DNA of 64,000 bases from Tisiphia sp964030975. GTDB lineage: Bacteria > Pseudomonadota > Alphaproteobacteria > Rickettsiales > Rickettsiaceae. The stretch covers positions 1,116,001-1,180,000 of the forward strand of contig NZ_CAXIQH010000001.1 of assembly GCF_964030975.1 (NCBI RefSeq), given 5' to 3'. The number at the start of each line of letters is the position of its first letter. Position 1 is the first letter of the stretch. Below the pieces are notes generated by a model that saw only the letters and a list, made by a program, of their open reading frames with translations, was not told the DNA's origin and ran no database searches. This document shows positions 1 through 10,055 of this stretch, piece after piece. Made by a program: the position numbers and the translations under genes.

Positions 1-1626
1 TATAGTTTTATTAATTTTCTCTAATGATTCAGTATATTTCCCTTGTACCAATAATAACTGTGCTTTAACAAAATATATATAGACTAGGTCGCTTTGATCT
101 ATTAAACCTTCATTGAGCATTTGTTCCATCATTAGAATGTTTTTTTCTGCTTCTTGAACCTGTCCTAACACAATATTACATATTGCTAAATTATAAAACA
201 AAGTCCACTTGTCAGATTCATAACCTTTGACATTCTCAAATATTTCTTGTGATCTTATAAAATATTTCATTGCCATTCTATAATCAGAGTAACTCCTATA
301 ATAACTACCTATTATTTGCATATACTTTACATATATATATTTTTCATTATTATTCATTAACCATAACTTAAATTTTCCTTCCTGATCAACTTTATTAAAC
401 CAGTCGATCTTCTTTTCTGCAATAGAAACATTAAGAGAATTAAAATATTGGGCCATTATTTGCAAATTAAGAGCCATAATTTTATATATATTTGCATTAT
501 ATTTTTCTGAATTTCTTAAAATTATTTCAAGATTCTCTTGCATAGTTTTAGTATTTCTAAAAATATGAGCTTTTACTGGATTATGTGGTATATAATTCAT
601 TAATTTAGTAATAATATCCTCTAAATAAGCTTTATTATTCCTGCTACCATTAATCTCAGCTATTTTCTGAGCAATAACATCGTGCATTTCCAAGATAGGG
701 TTAGTGTCGTTAGAGTCAATATTAGATATTAAGGCAAATTTAGATAATTGATAAATATCATCGTTTATGGTACTTTGATCATCAGTAATAAAACTTAATA
801 ATTCTTTTGAAAAACCTTGATTATTTATTAGGGCTATTTTATTTAATAAATTTCTTGCACTTGGCTTTAATTGATTGATAGCTAATATAATGTTCAATTT
901 AATTCTGTCTGCTGATTGTTGGATTCTTTTCCTATATTCTTCTCTATCTAAACCTGGTACATTATTTAATAATTGTACTCCTTGTACTATCAGAATGGGG
1001 TAACCGGTAAACTCTTCACTCAAGAATTCTGCTGATTTTGGATCGTTATATTCTAAAATATTGTTAGCAAGAGTAATGGCGTCATTTTTTTCAAATGCAG
1101 TCATTTTAACTATGTTTGGTAATATTTCACTATCTTGGGAACAAAATATAATGTGTCCGTTATGTTCCCAATCAACAAATTCTTGAACTTTTTTATTTCC
1201 ACTTATCTTTAGATTATCAAATATTATTAACCATTTATCTTGACTTGATAAATAGCTCATTACTTCTTTTCGTATTAATTTTATATCTTCTGATATTAAA
1301 TTAGATTTAGAAGTAGCATTAATAGCTTTTGCTAGCTTTAGCAGTTCTTGGTTAATATCTAAATTACAGTCAATAAACCAAATAAGTTTATAATTATTTT
1401 GATTCTCATAAGAATATGTTCTAGTAAGTTGGGTTTTCCCTATGCCACTGGTGCCTATAATACTTGCTTGTCGATACTTAATTAAGTTGTTCTTAAGTAT
1501 ATTTAGTTGTTTGATATGATTAACAAAATAAGTAACTGGTGCAACAACATTAGATGTTTGATCTTGGGCGAATGAATTAAGAGGCATTATTAATAATGTT
1601 ATTAATAATATAAAATATTTATTCAT
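1..1626 (-). CDS. Secreted NB-ARC/TPR protein, copy A (partial, C-terminus beyond window)
   Basis: First of three tandem paralogues; the reading frame is open from the ATG at 1626 to the window edge, so the stop lies outside. The N-terminus is a signal peptide (MNKYFILLITLLIMPLNSFA, cleavage likely after SFA). A P-loop GTSGIGKT follows near residue 58, then a Walker B WLIIFDN and an FCSQDSEI strand, as in NB-ARC/AP-ATPase folds; the C-terminal half is helical and TPR-like. From about 590 to 1515 the DNA is essentially identical to copy B, whereas the first ~540 bases resemble copy C more, so the gene is a mosaic. Function is unknown. A nucleotide-binding switch with an export signal suggests a secreted effector-like factor (inference). 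Confidence 0.8.
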   Translation of the reverse strand, partial: MNKYFILLITLLIMPLNSFAQDQTSNVVAPVTYFVNHIKQLNILKNNLIKYRQASIIGTSGIGKTQLTRTYSYENQNNYKLIWFIDCNLDINQELLKLAKAINATSKSNLISEDIKLIRKEVMSYLSSQDKWLIIFDNLKISGNKKVQEFVDWEHNGHIIFCSQDSEILPNIVKMTAFEKNDAITLANNILEYNDPKSAEFLSEEFTGYPILIVQGVQLLNNVPGLDREEYRKRIQQSADRIKLNIILAINQLKPSARNLLNKIALINNQGFSKELLSFITDDQSTINDDIYQLSKFALISNIDSNDTNPILEMHDVIAQKIAEINGSRNNKAYLEDIITKLMNYIPHNPVKAHIFRNTKTMQENLEIILRNSEKYNANIYKIMALNLQIMAQYFNSLNVSIAEKKIDWFNKVDQEGKFKLWLMNNNEKYIYVKYMQIIGSYYRSYSDYRMAMKYFIRSQEIFENVKGYESDKWTLFYNLAICNIVLGQVQEAEKNILMMEQMLNEGLIDQSDLVYIYFVKAQLLLVQGKYTESLEKINKTI

Positions 1627-1779
1627 TTTTTTTGTTAGTTAATGGTTTCAGAAAAGTTGCATTATTATCTTATCTTTGGTTTGTTCATTCATATTCCTTC
1701 TTATCTTAATTTATTTAACTATATTCCTTAACTATTGTCAATTATTGATTTTATAGTAGTATATATCTTCTGCTTTAAA

Positions 1780-1905
1780 GAATTGGCTCCTGCAAATACT
1801 TGCGGGTCATTCGCGTGCGAAACAAAGCTTTATACGCCTAGCACCTTTACTCCTTGTTTTACGTTCCAATTCTTCAAATCATTTGAGTATACTCTCAAAT
1901 TTTAA
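1780..1905. repeat. Repeat downstream of NB-ARC gene copy A
   Basis: An approximately 125-bp block running from near GCTTTAAAGAATTGGCTCCT to AAATCATTTGAGTATACTC lies between copies A and B. It recurs almost unchanged at 4305-4445, and a diverged copy is split around 15003-15043 and 16148-16234. The rest of the 1627-1919 gap also matches the gap at 4170-4463, so gene plus spacer was duplicated as a unit. No gene is seen in it. Confidence 0.7.
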
Positions 1906-1919
1906 TCAATATACCTGAG

Positions 1920-4169
1920 TTATTTTTCTTTAGCCCATAAATCCATATTATATTGTTTACAATACTCAAACATAGATACAGTATTAGGGTGTTTTATTCC
2001 AAACTCCTTGACTTGCGGTTTACCAAAAAATTTATAACTAAATAAGTTTTTTGCTTTACATGCCGCTTTGGCTCCTTGACTATATAAGTAACTAACTTGA
2101 GCTACATTCTTACGATTATCTCTATATAAATAATAATATATGCTATAAGCTTTATTATAGGATCCTATAGCTTCTTTTATATTATTTTGGGCAAATAGAA
2201 TATCACCTTGTACTACGTAGCTTATTGCTAGCTCTGGAACTTCCAAAAAATCCGCATCTTTGGAAGCCATACGCTCACAGGCCAAGAATATGGAGATAGT
2301 CTGGTTAATATGCTCTGAAGCTTGGTCTAGCATGCCTAATCCTAACTCACTTCTTGCCATTATACGATAGATTTCACCAAGTATTTCAGGAGTTTTGCAA
2401 TGTTCACATAAATTATATAATTTCTTAGCTTGCTCATATGCTTTTTGGTATTCTTCAAGATAATTTAATATTTCTACTTTAAGTATATAAGGAGGTATAA
2501 GTAATAGATCATCAAAACTTATCCCATTTTTAATGTACATCTCTATAGTGTTATTATTTTGCTCTAATGATTCAGTATATTTCCCTTGTACAAATAATGA
2601 CAGCGCTTTAACAAAATATATATAGACTATGTCACTTTTATCCATTAAACCTTCATTGAGCATTCTCTCCATCATTAGAATATTTTTTTCAGCTTCTTGG
2701 ATATTTCCAAATACAATATTACATGTTGCTAAATTATAAAATAAACTCCATTTGTTAGATTCATAACCTTTGGAATTTTCAACTATTTCTTGTGATCTTG
2801 TAAAATATTTCATTGCCATTCTATAATCAGCATAACTCCTATAATAACTACCTATTGCTTGTATATATCTTACATATATATTTTTTTCATCATTAGTCAT
2901 TAACCATAATTTAAATTTTCCTTCTTGCTCAGCTTTATTAAACCAGTTAACCTTCTTTTCTACAATAGAATAATTAAAAGAATTACAATATTGAATCATT
3001 ATTTGAAAATTAAGAGCCATAATTTTATATATATTTGCATTATATTCTTCGGAATTTCTTAAAATTATTTCAAGATTTTCTTGTATAGTTTTAGCATTTC
3101 TAAAAATATGAGCTTTTACTGGATTATGTGGTATATAATTCATTAATTTAGTAATAATATCCTCTAAATAAGCTTTATTATTCCTGCTACCATTAATCTC
3201 AGCTATTTTCTGAGCAATAACATCGTGCATTTCCAAGATAGGGTTAGTGTCGTTAGAGTCAATATTAGATATTAAGGCAAATTTAGATAATTGATAAATA
3301 TCATCGTTTATGGTACTTTGATCATCAGTAATAAAACTTAATAATTCTTTTGAAAAACCTTGATTATTTATTAGGGCTATTTTATTTAATAAATTTCTTG
3401 CACTTGGCTTTAATTGATTGATAGCTAATATAATGTTCAATTTAATTCTGTCTGCTGATTGTTGGATTCTTTTCCTATATTCTTCTCTATCTAAACCTGG
3501 TACATTATTTAATAATTGTACTCCTTGTACTATCAGAATGGGGTAACCGGTAAACTCTTCACTCAAGAATTCTGCTGATTTTGGATCGTTATATTCTAAA
3601 ATATTGTTAGCAAGAGTAATGGCGTCATTTTTTTCAAATGCAGTCATTTTAACTATGTTTGGTAATATTTCACTATCTTGGGAACAAAATATAATGTGTC
3701 CGTTATGTTCCCAATCAACAAATTCTTGAACTTTTTTATTTCCACTTATCTTTAGATTATCAAATATTATTAACCATTTATCTTGACTTGATAAATAGCT
3801 CATTACTTCTTTTCGTATTAATTTTATATCTTCTGATATTAAATTAGATTTAGAAGTAGCATTAATAGCTTTTGCTAGCTTTAGCAGTTCTTGGTTAATA
3901 TCTAAATTACAGTCAATAAACCAAATAAGTTTATAATTATTTTGATTCTCATAAGAATATGTTCTAGTAAGTTGGGTTTTCCCTATGCCACTGGTGCCTA
4001 TAATACTTGCTTGTCGATACTTAATTAAGTTGTTCTTAAGTATATTTAGTTGTTTGACATGATTGACAAAATAAGTAACTGGTGCAATGAAATTAGATAC
4101 TTGTTGTTGAGCAAATGAACTAGGTGATATTATTAATAATGTTATTAATAATATAAAATATTTGTTCAT
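1920..4169 (-). CDS. Secreted NB-ARC/TPR protein, copy B
   Basis: Complete 749-residue paralogue. Residues 1-20 form a signal peptide ending SSFA, followed by QQQ. The nucleotide-binding module spans roughly 35-330: Walker A GTSGIGKT at 58-65, Walker B WLIIFDN at 132-138, FCSQDSEIL near 161, and a GYPILI segment in the position of the NB-ARC GLPL motif. Residues ~380-745 are helical repeats of TPR type (for example YNLATCNIVFGNIQEAEKNI). The family combination is known for STAND-type switch ATPases; the Sec-type signal peptide is unusual, because ATP is not expected outside the cytoplasm. The cellular target is unknown. It may act after secretion into the host, or the leader may be a membrane anchor. 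Confidence 0.85.
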   Translation of the reverse strand: MNKYFILLITLLIISPSSFAQQQVSNFIAPVTYFVNHVKQLNILKNNLIKYRQASIIGTSGIGKTQLTRTYSYENQNNYKLIWFIDCNLDINQELLKLAKAINATSKSNLISEDIKLIRKEVMSYLSSQDKWLIIFDNLKISGNKKVQEFVDWEHNGHIIFCSQDSEILPNIVKMTAFEKNDAITLANNILEYNDPKSAEFLSEEFTGYPILIVQGVQLLNNVPGLDREEYRKRIQQSADRIKLNIILAINQLKPSARNLLNKIALINNQGFSKELLSFITDDQSTINDDIYQLSKFALISNIDSNDTNPILEMHDVIAQKIAEINGSRNNKAYLEDIITKLMNYIPHNPVKAHIFRNAKTIQENLEIILRNSEEYNANIYKIMALNFQIMIQYCNSFNYSIVEKKVNWFNKAEQEGKFKLWLMTNDEKNIYVRYIQAIGSYYRSYADYRMAMKYFTRSQEIVENSKGYESNKWSLFYNLATCNIVFGNIQEAEKNILMMERMLNEGLMDKSDIVYIYFVKALSLFVQGKYTESLEQNNNTIEMYIKNGISFDDLLLIPPYILKVEILNYLEEYQKAYEQAKKLYNLCEHCKTPEILGEIYRIMARSELGLGMLDQASEHINQTISIFLACERMASKDADFLEVPELAISYVVQGDILFAQNNIKEAIGSYNKAYSIYYYLYRDNRKNVAQVSYLYSQGAKAACKAKNLFSYKFFGKPQVKEFGIKHPNTVSMFEYCKQYNMDLWAKEK

Positions 4170-4304
4170 TTTTTTTTGCTAGTTAATGGTTTCAGAAAAA
4201 TTACATTATTATCTTATCTTTGGTTTGTTCATTCATATTCCTTCTTATCTCAATTTATTTAACTATATTCCTTAACTATTGTCAATTATTGATTTTATAG
4301 TAGT

Positions 4305-4445
4305 ATATTCTTCTGCTTTAAAGAATTGGCTCCTGCAAATACTTGCGGGGCATTCGCGTGCGAAACAAAGCTTTATACGCCTAGCACCTTTACTCCTTGT
4401 TCTACGTTCCAATTCTTCAAATCATTTGAGTATACTCTCAAATTG
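4305..4445. repeat. Repeat downstream of NB-ARC gene copy B
   Basis: Second copy of the block described at 1780-1905, about 95 percent identical by eye. It marks the unit boundary of the tandem duplication. Short open frames across it are not supported as genes. Confidence 0.65.
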
Positions 4446-4463
4446 TAATCCAATATACCTAAT

Positions 4464-6692
4464 CTAGTTTCCTTTTGCCCATAAATCCATATTATATTGT
4501 TTACAATACTCAAACATAGATATAGTATTAGGGTGCTTTATTCCAAACTCCTTTACTTGCGACTTACCAAAAAATTTATAATTAGATAACTTTTTTTCTT
4601 TACATGCTGCTTTGGCTCCTTGACTATATAAATAACTAACTTGAGCTACATTCTTACGATTATCTCTATATAAATAATAATATATGCTATAAGCTTTATT
4701 ATAGAATTTGATTGCTTCTTTTATATTATCTTGGGCAAATAGAATATCACCTTGTACTACATAGCTCGTTGCTAGGTCTGGGTTTTCCGAATAATCTGTA
4801 TTTTCAGGATTTCTACGTTCATCAGCTAAAAATATGGAGATAGCCTGGTTAACATGCTCTGAGGCTTGGTCTAGCATGCCTAGACCTAACTCACTTTTTG
4901 CCATTACACTATAAATACAAGCGACTATTTTAGGAGTTTTGCAATGTTCGCACAAATTATATAATTTCTTAGCCCTCTCATATGCTTTTTGGTATTCTTC
5001 AAGATAATTTAATATTTCTATTTCAAATATATAAGGAGGTATAAGAAATAGATCGCCAGGACTTAGCCCATTTTTAATGAATATTTCTATAATTTTATTA
5101 TTTTGTTCTAATGATTCAGTATATTTCCCTTGTATAAATAATAACTGTGCTTTAGCATCATGTATATAACCTTGATCTATTAAGCCTTCATTAAGCATTT
5201 GCTCTATCATTTGAATGTTTTTTTCGGCTTCTTCAACCTGCCCTAACATAATATTACATTTTGCTAAATTATAAAATAAAGTCCATTTGTCAGATTCACA
5301 ACTTTTCTCATTCTCCAATATTTCTTGCACTCTTATAAAATATTTCATTGCCATTCTATAATCAGAACAACTCTTATAATGACTACCTATTACTTGCATA
5401 TACTTTACATATATATTTTTTTCATTATTATCCATTAACCATAATTTAAATTTTCCTTCCTGATCAGCTTTATTAAACCAGTTAGCCTTCTTCTCTGCAC
5501 TGTAATAATCAAGAGAATTAAAATATTGAGACATTATTTGCAAATTAAGAGCCATAATTTTATATATATTTGCATTATATTTTTCTGAATTTCTTAAGAT
5601 TATTTCAAGATTCTCTTGCATAGTTTTGGCATTTCTAACAACACGAGCTTTTACTGCATTTCTTGGTATATAATTCATTAATTTAGTAATAACATCCTCT
5701 AAATAAGCTTTATTATTCTCACCACAATTAATCTCGACTATTTTCTTAGCAATAACATCATGCATTTCAAAGACAGGATTAGCGTCATTAGAATCAATGT
5801 TAGATATTAAGGCAAATTTAGATAATTGATAAAGATCATCGTTTATGGTACTTTGATCGTCAGTAATAAAACTTAATAATTCTTTTGAAAAACCTTGATT
5901 ATTTATTAAGGCTATTTTATTTAATAGATTTCTTGCACTTGGCTTTAACTGATCGATAGCTAATATAATGTTCGATTTAATTCGATCCGTTGATTGTTGG
6001 ATTTCCTCTTTATATTTTTTTCTATCCAAGCCTGGTACATTATTTAATAATTGCGCACCTTGTACTATCAGGATAGGATAACCAGCAAATTCTTCGCTCA
6101 AAAATTTTGCTAATTTTGGATCGTTATTTTCTAGAATATTACTAGCAAGGATACTGACGTCACTTTTTTCAAAGACAGTCATTTTAACTATGTTCGGTAA
6201 TATTTCACTATCTTGGGAGCAAAATATAACGTATCCGTTATGCTCCCAATTAACAAACTCTTGAACTTTCTTATTTTCACTTACCTTTAGATTATCAAAT
6301 ATTATTAACCATTTATCTTGACTTGACAAATAGCTTATTACTTCTTCTCGTATTAGTGTTATATCTTCTGATATTAGACTAGATTTAGCAGTATTATTAA
6401 TAGCTTTTGCTAGCTTTAACAATTCTTGGTTAATATCTAAATTACAGTCAATAAACCAAATAAGTTTATAATCATTTTTATTCTCATAACAATACATTCT
6501 AGCAAGTTGGGTTTTCCCCATGCCACTGGTGCCTATAATACTTGCTTGCCGATACTTAATTAAGTTGTTCTTGAGTAGATTTAGTTGTTTGACATGATTG
6601 ACAAAATAAGTAACTGGTGCAATGAAATTAGATACTTGTTGTTGAGCAAATGAACTAGGTGATATTATTAATAATATCAAATATTTACTCAT
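4464..6692 (-). CDS. Secreted NB-ARC/TPR protein, copy C
   Basis: Complete 742-residue paralogue and the most diverged of the three. The leader is shorter (MSKYLILLIISPSSFA) because a repeated ITLL-coding stretch is missing relative to copy B. Walker A is GTSGMGKT, Walker B WLIIFDN, and the FCSQDSEIL segment is kept, so nucleotide binding should be intact. The TPR-like half differs from B mainly around residues 490-560 and 640-660. A helical C-terminus ending near MDLWAKGN is shared with B. It appears to be the ancestral, upstream-most gene of the array in transcription order (inference from divergence). Function is unknown. Confidence 0.85.
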   Translation of the reverse strand: MSKYLILLIISPSSFAQQQVSNFIAPVTYFVNHVKQLNLLKNNLIKYRQASIIGTSGMGKTQLARMYCYENKNDYKLIWFIDCNLDINQELLKLAKAINNTAKSSLISEDITLIREEVISYLSSQDKWLIIFDNLKVSENKKVQEFVNWEHNGYVIFCSQDSEILPNIVKMTVFEKSDVSILASNILENNDPKLAKFLSEEFAGYPILIVQGAQLLNNVPGLDRKKYKEEIQQSTDRIKSNIILAIDQLKPSARNLLNKIALINNQGFSKELLSFITDDQSTINDDLYQLSKFALISNIDSNDANPVFEMHDVIAKKIVEINCGENNKAYLEDVITKLMNYIPRNAVKARVVRNAKTMQENLEIILRNSEKYNANIYKIMALNLQIMSQYFNSLDYYSAEKKANWFNKADQEGKFKLWLMDNNEKNIYVKYMQVIGSHYKSCSDYRMAMKYFIRVQEILENEKSCESDKWTLFYNLAKCNIMLGQVEEAEKNIQMIEQMLNEGLIDQGYIHDAKAQLLFIQGKYTESLEQNNKIIEIFIKNGLSPGDLFLIPPYIFEIEILNYLEEYQKAYERAKKLYNLCEHCKTPKIVACIYSVMAKSELGLGMLDQASEHVNQAISIFLADERRNPENTDYSENPDLATSYVVQGDILFAQDNIKEAIKFYNKAYSIYYYLYRDNRKNVAQVSYLYSQGAKAACKEKKLSNYKFFGKSQVKEFGIKHPNTISMFEYCKQYNMDLWAKGN

Positions 6693-6790
6693 TTCTTTTT
6701 CTATTGCTGGTGAATGGTTTCAGAAGAATTATATTCTTATTTAACTATATCATTCAACTATTGTCAACTATTGATTTTGTGTCAATATAC

Positions 6791-7026
6791 CAGGGCAATT
6801 TAAAAGTCGCAACTAATGATATAAAATACTAGATTATAGAAATGAATAACCGTCATCGCGAGCCACGAAGTGGCGTGGCGATCCAAATAAACAGCTTGCT
6901 GTTTTATTTTTGCCGTTGCAATTTTCTGGATTGCCGTGTCGTAGCGAAGCGGCTCCTCGCAATGACGTTTATGCATTTCTCAAAACAGATTCTTATATCA
7001 TTGATTGCGACTTTTAAACTGCCCTG
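6791..7026. mobile_element. Miniature inverted-repeat element, family D, with 10-bp target duplication
   Basis: A 236-bp element whose ends are inverted repeats: CAGGGCAATTTAAAAGTCGC on the left and the complement ending in ACTTTTAAACTGCCCTG on the right. It is bounded on both sides by the same 10 bases, GTCAATATAC (6781-6790 and 7027-7036), a clear target-site duplication. Its centre is the GTCATCGCGAG...CTCGCAATGAC palindrome that also occurs elsewhere, so elements are nested. A 68-codon open frame across it is repeat-derived and not a gene. No transposase is inside, so it is non-autonomous. Confidence 0.85.
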
Positions 7027-7071
7027 GTCAATATACCCTGACACTTGAAAATTGCTTGACCAATCATTCAA

Positions 7072-9876
7072 CTATTTGCCCAATGCTTCTTCAAGTAATT
7101 TTTCTTGTTGCTCATTATGTATGCTAAGCGACCCAACTGCTGGTGAAGCAGATTCATTCCTACCAACATATTTAAACTGATTATTAATTGATATATCTGT
7201 TAGGCTTTTATTTAAGTGGTCTTTAATAAAATTCCACGCTCCCATATTTTTAGGTTCTTCTTGACACCAAATAAACTCCTTAGCCTTATTATATTTACCT
7301 AATATTTTAATGATAATATCTTTTTCAAATGGGTATAATTGTTCAAGTCTAATAATCACCATATCTAAAATATTTTTTTCTTCTCTTTTTTCTAATAAAT
7401 CATAGTAGACTTTACCACAACATAATATAACTCGCGTCACTTCCTTGGCATTTATCGCACTATTGGTCTCATCTAGCACAGGTATAAAGCTTGTATTCTC
7501 ATCAATCTGCGATAGAGTTGATACAACCATTTTATGCCTTAATAAAGATTTTGGTGACATTACTATTAGTGGTTTACGAATATTACTGTATATTTGACGG
7601 CGTAATAAATGAAAGAATGAGGCTGGTGTCGTGGGATAGGTAACTTGAATATTATCTTCAGCAGCAAGCTGTAAAAATCTCTCAAATCTTGCAGAACTAT
7701 GCTCTGGACCTTGTCCTTCCAATCCATGCGGTAGTAGCACTACTATACCACTCATCCTGAGCCATTTGCTTTCACTACTAGAAATGAATTGGTCAAAAAT
7801 TATTTGAGCTCCATTAGCGAAATCACCAAATTGTGCTTCCCAAATTACTAAATTTTTTGGATTAGCTAATGAATAGCCATACTCAAAACCTAAAACTGCA
7901 TACTCAGATAAATTGCTGTTAGCAATTTCAAAACTTGCTTGATTTTGCGACAAATTATTTAATGGAGTATAAGTTCTATCATCCATTTGACTATATAACA
8001 CTGAATGACGGTGAGAGAAAGTGCCGCGTTCACAATCTTGACCAGTAAAACGTATTTTGGTGCCTGAACTTAATAAACTGGCAAAGGCTAGTTGTTCTGC
8101 GGTTGCCCAGTCGATAGGTTGATCTTGCTTCAAGGTATTTTCTCTTAATCCAAGTAATTTTACAAGTTTAGGATTTATAGGGAAGTCTTTGGGTATTTGA
8201 CAAAGCTTTATACCCAGCTCTTTTAAGGTGTTTTTACTAACACCAGTGGAGTATATTTTAGTATTTGACCTAGTATAACCAGACCATAACCCCTTTAGGT
8301 ACTGAGCTTGTGGTTGATAACTTTTGGCATGTTCGTATTCTTGATCTAATTTTAGTTTAAATTGTTCTTTTAATGTAGCAAAATAATTTTGGTCAATTAT
8401 TCCATCTGCTACTAGTTCGTTTGCAAAAACCGTTGCTGGGGATTGTTTGTTTTTTATTACATTATACATAGCACCTTGAGTATACATAGGTTCATCACCT
8501 TCATTATGACCGTATTTACGATAACATACGATCTCAACGATTGCATCTCTAGCAAATTTATGTCGGTAATTCATCGCCATATTAGTAGCTTTGAGTACTG
8601 CTTGAATATCATCACCATTTACATGTAAAATTGGGCTACTAATTATCTTAACAAATTCGGTGGAGTATCTACTTGGTCTGGTATCATAACTATTCGTTGT
8701 AAAGCCAAGCTGATTATTAATGACAAAATGAATAATGCCACCAACATGATAAGCCTTTAAATTCGACATAAATAAACTTTCAGCTACTACACCTTGACCA
8801 CAAAAAGCAGTATCACCATGAACTAAAATACTCATTACTTTCTTACGGTTAACATCTTGGATGTTGTCCTGTTTTGCTCGTACTTTACCAGCTACCACTG
8901 AATTTACTGCTTCCAAATGCGATGGATTATCTGCCATAGAGAGGTGAACCTTAGATTGCACTCTTATTCGATCTGATGAATAGCCAATATGATATTTCAC
9001 ATCACTTGAGATACCTAAATTATCAGGCAAGATACTTCCTGTCATAAATCCAGAAAGAATGGCTTTATAAGGCTTGGTCATTACCTTGGTCAAGGTGCTA
9101 AGTCTTCCTCGATGTGCCATACCTATTACGACATCTTCTATTCCATGGACAATAGACATATCTATGGCTTTATCTATAGCTACCACAGCTGCCTCTCCCC
9201 CCTCTACTGAAAAACGCTTTGCCCCAGGGAATTTTGTATGTAGATATTGTTCGAATCCTTCAATTTCTACTAAATCTTTTAGTACATCCTTCTTATCTTG
9301 TTCCAATATATTAAAAGCTTGAGTGTTACTTTCCATTTGTTCAGAAAGCCAAATTTTCTCATCTTCATTTGTCAGATGATCAAACTCTATAGCAATATCT
9401 TTAGCATAAGTTTGATCGAGCAAATTAACTAATTCGCCAAGTGTACAGGTTTTTATTCCAAAGAATTCATCATCAATTTCTATAATATTATTCAACTGAT
9501 CTTTGGTAAAACCAAAATCTTCTATATTAAGCCTCAACTCACTTTTCGTTTTAAGAGTTTCGAGATTTAAGGGGTCTAGTTTTACTAAATAATGTCCACA
9601 CTTACGGTAGCTGGCAATCATTACTTTTGCTCGGAGTTTGTTAGTGGCGGCAGAAACGTCCGTATCAAACGGCGAATGTCTTTCCTGAGGTGCAGTAATA
9701 ACATGAGCAGTACTTTTTGTAATCTGGTAGCTATTATTATTCTCAATATTTTGGAAATAATTTTGCCAACTTTTATCAACTGCCGTATGATCTGATAAAT
9801 ATAGCTGATATAATTCTTCTATAAAGACAGCATTACTACCAAATAAAAAGCTGGTTTGTTTAAAATTTTTATCCAT
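7072..9876 (-). CDS. sucA: 2-oxoglutarate dehydrogenase E1 component
   Basis: A 934-residue thiamine-diphosphate enzyme that decarboxylates 2-oxoglutarate and passes the succinyl group to the lipoyl E2 of the complex in the TCA cycle. Visible hallmarks are the N-terminal region FLFGSNAVFIEELYQLY, the AHRGRLSTL loop, HGDTAFCGQGVVAE, the YGHNEGDEP motif, GQDCERGTFSHRHSVLY and LPHGLEGQGPEHSS in the pyrimidine-binding half, with a C-terminus ending SIHNEQQEKLLEEALGK. Length matches the family. Its usual partner sucB is not in this window. The start at 9876 is supported by homology to the usual N-terminus. A family B-like repeat follows upstream. Confidence 0.97.
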   Translation of the reverse strand: MDKNFKQTSFLFGSNAVFIEELYQLYLSDHTAVDKSWQNYFQNIENNNSYQITKSTAHVITAPQERHSPFDTDVSAATNKLRAKVMIASYRKCGHYLVKLDPLNLETLKTKSELRLNIEDFGFTKDQLNNIIEIDDEFFGIKTCTLGELVNLLDQTYAKDIAIEFDHLTNEDEKIWLSEQMESNTQAFNILEQDKKDVLKDLVEIEGFEQYLHTKFPGAKRFSVEGGEAAVVAIDKAIDMSIVHGIEDVVIGMAHRGRLSTLTKVMTKPYKAILSGFMTGSILPDNLGISSDVKYHIGYSSDRIRVQSKVHLSMADNPSHLEAVNSVVAGKVRAKQDNIQDVNRKKVMSILVHGDTAFCGQGVVAESLFMSNLKAYHVGGIIHFVINNQLGFTTNSYDTRPSRYSTEFVKIISSPILHVNGDDIQAVLKATNMAMNYRHKFARDAIVEIVCYRKYGHNEGDEPMYTQGAMYNVIKNKQSPATVFANELVADGIIDQNYFATLKEQFKLKLDQEYEHAKSYQPQAQYLKGLWSGYTRSNTKIYSTGVSKNTLKELGIKLCQIPKDFPINPKLVKLLGLRENTLKQDQPIDWATAEQLAFASLLSSGTKIRFTGQDCERGTFSHRHSVLYSQMDDRTYTPLNNLSQNQASFEIANSNLSEYAVLGFEYGYSLANPKNLVIWEAQFGDFANGAQIIFDQFISSSESKWLRMSGIVVLLPHGLEGQGPEHSSARFERFLQLAAEDNIQVTYPTTPASFFHLLRRQIYSNIRKPLIVMSPKSLLRHKMVVSTLSQIDENTSFIPVLDETNSAINAKEVTRVILCCGKVYYDLLEKREEKNILDMVIIRLEQLYPFEKDIIIKILGKYNKAKEFIWCQEEPKNMGAWNFIKDHLNKSLTDISINNQFKYVGRNESASPAVGSLSIHNEQQEKLLEEALGK

Positions 9877-9892
9877 AATTCCTTTTCTTGAT

Positions 9893-10052
9893 TAGGCTAT
9901 AGTAAACTTTCGTCTATTAGCGAGAAGCTACTTTAGTAACGATGAAGCAATCCTGTTTTGTGTCATCCCTGCGTAAGCAGGGATCTAGATTCCCACCTAT
10001 GCGGGAATGACAATTTACATTAGTGTTTACTATGGCTAAATGCTAATCAGGT
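9893..10052. repeat. Palindromic repeat (family B-like) between sucA and mrpE
   Basis: About 160 bp with ends reading GGCTATAGTAAAC and GTTTACTATGGCTAAATGCT, enclosing a GAAGCAATCC half and the nested hairpin CCCTGCGTAAGCAGGG followed by a GATTCCC...GGGAATGAC palindrome. The same pieces recur dozens of times in the window. No gene is seen. Confidence 0.6.
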
Positions 10053-10055
10053 CAG

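Noticed and set aside
6842..7048. 68-codon open frame
   Set aside because: It only translates the family D element and its inner palindrome; the same peptide pattern recurs wherever the repeat occurs.
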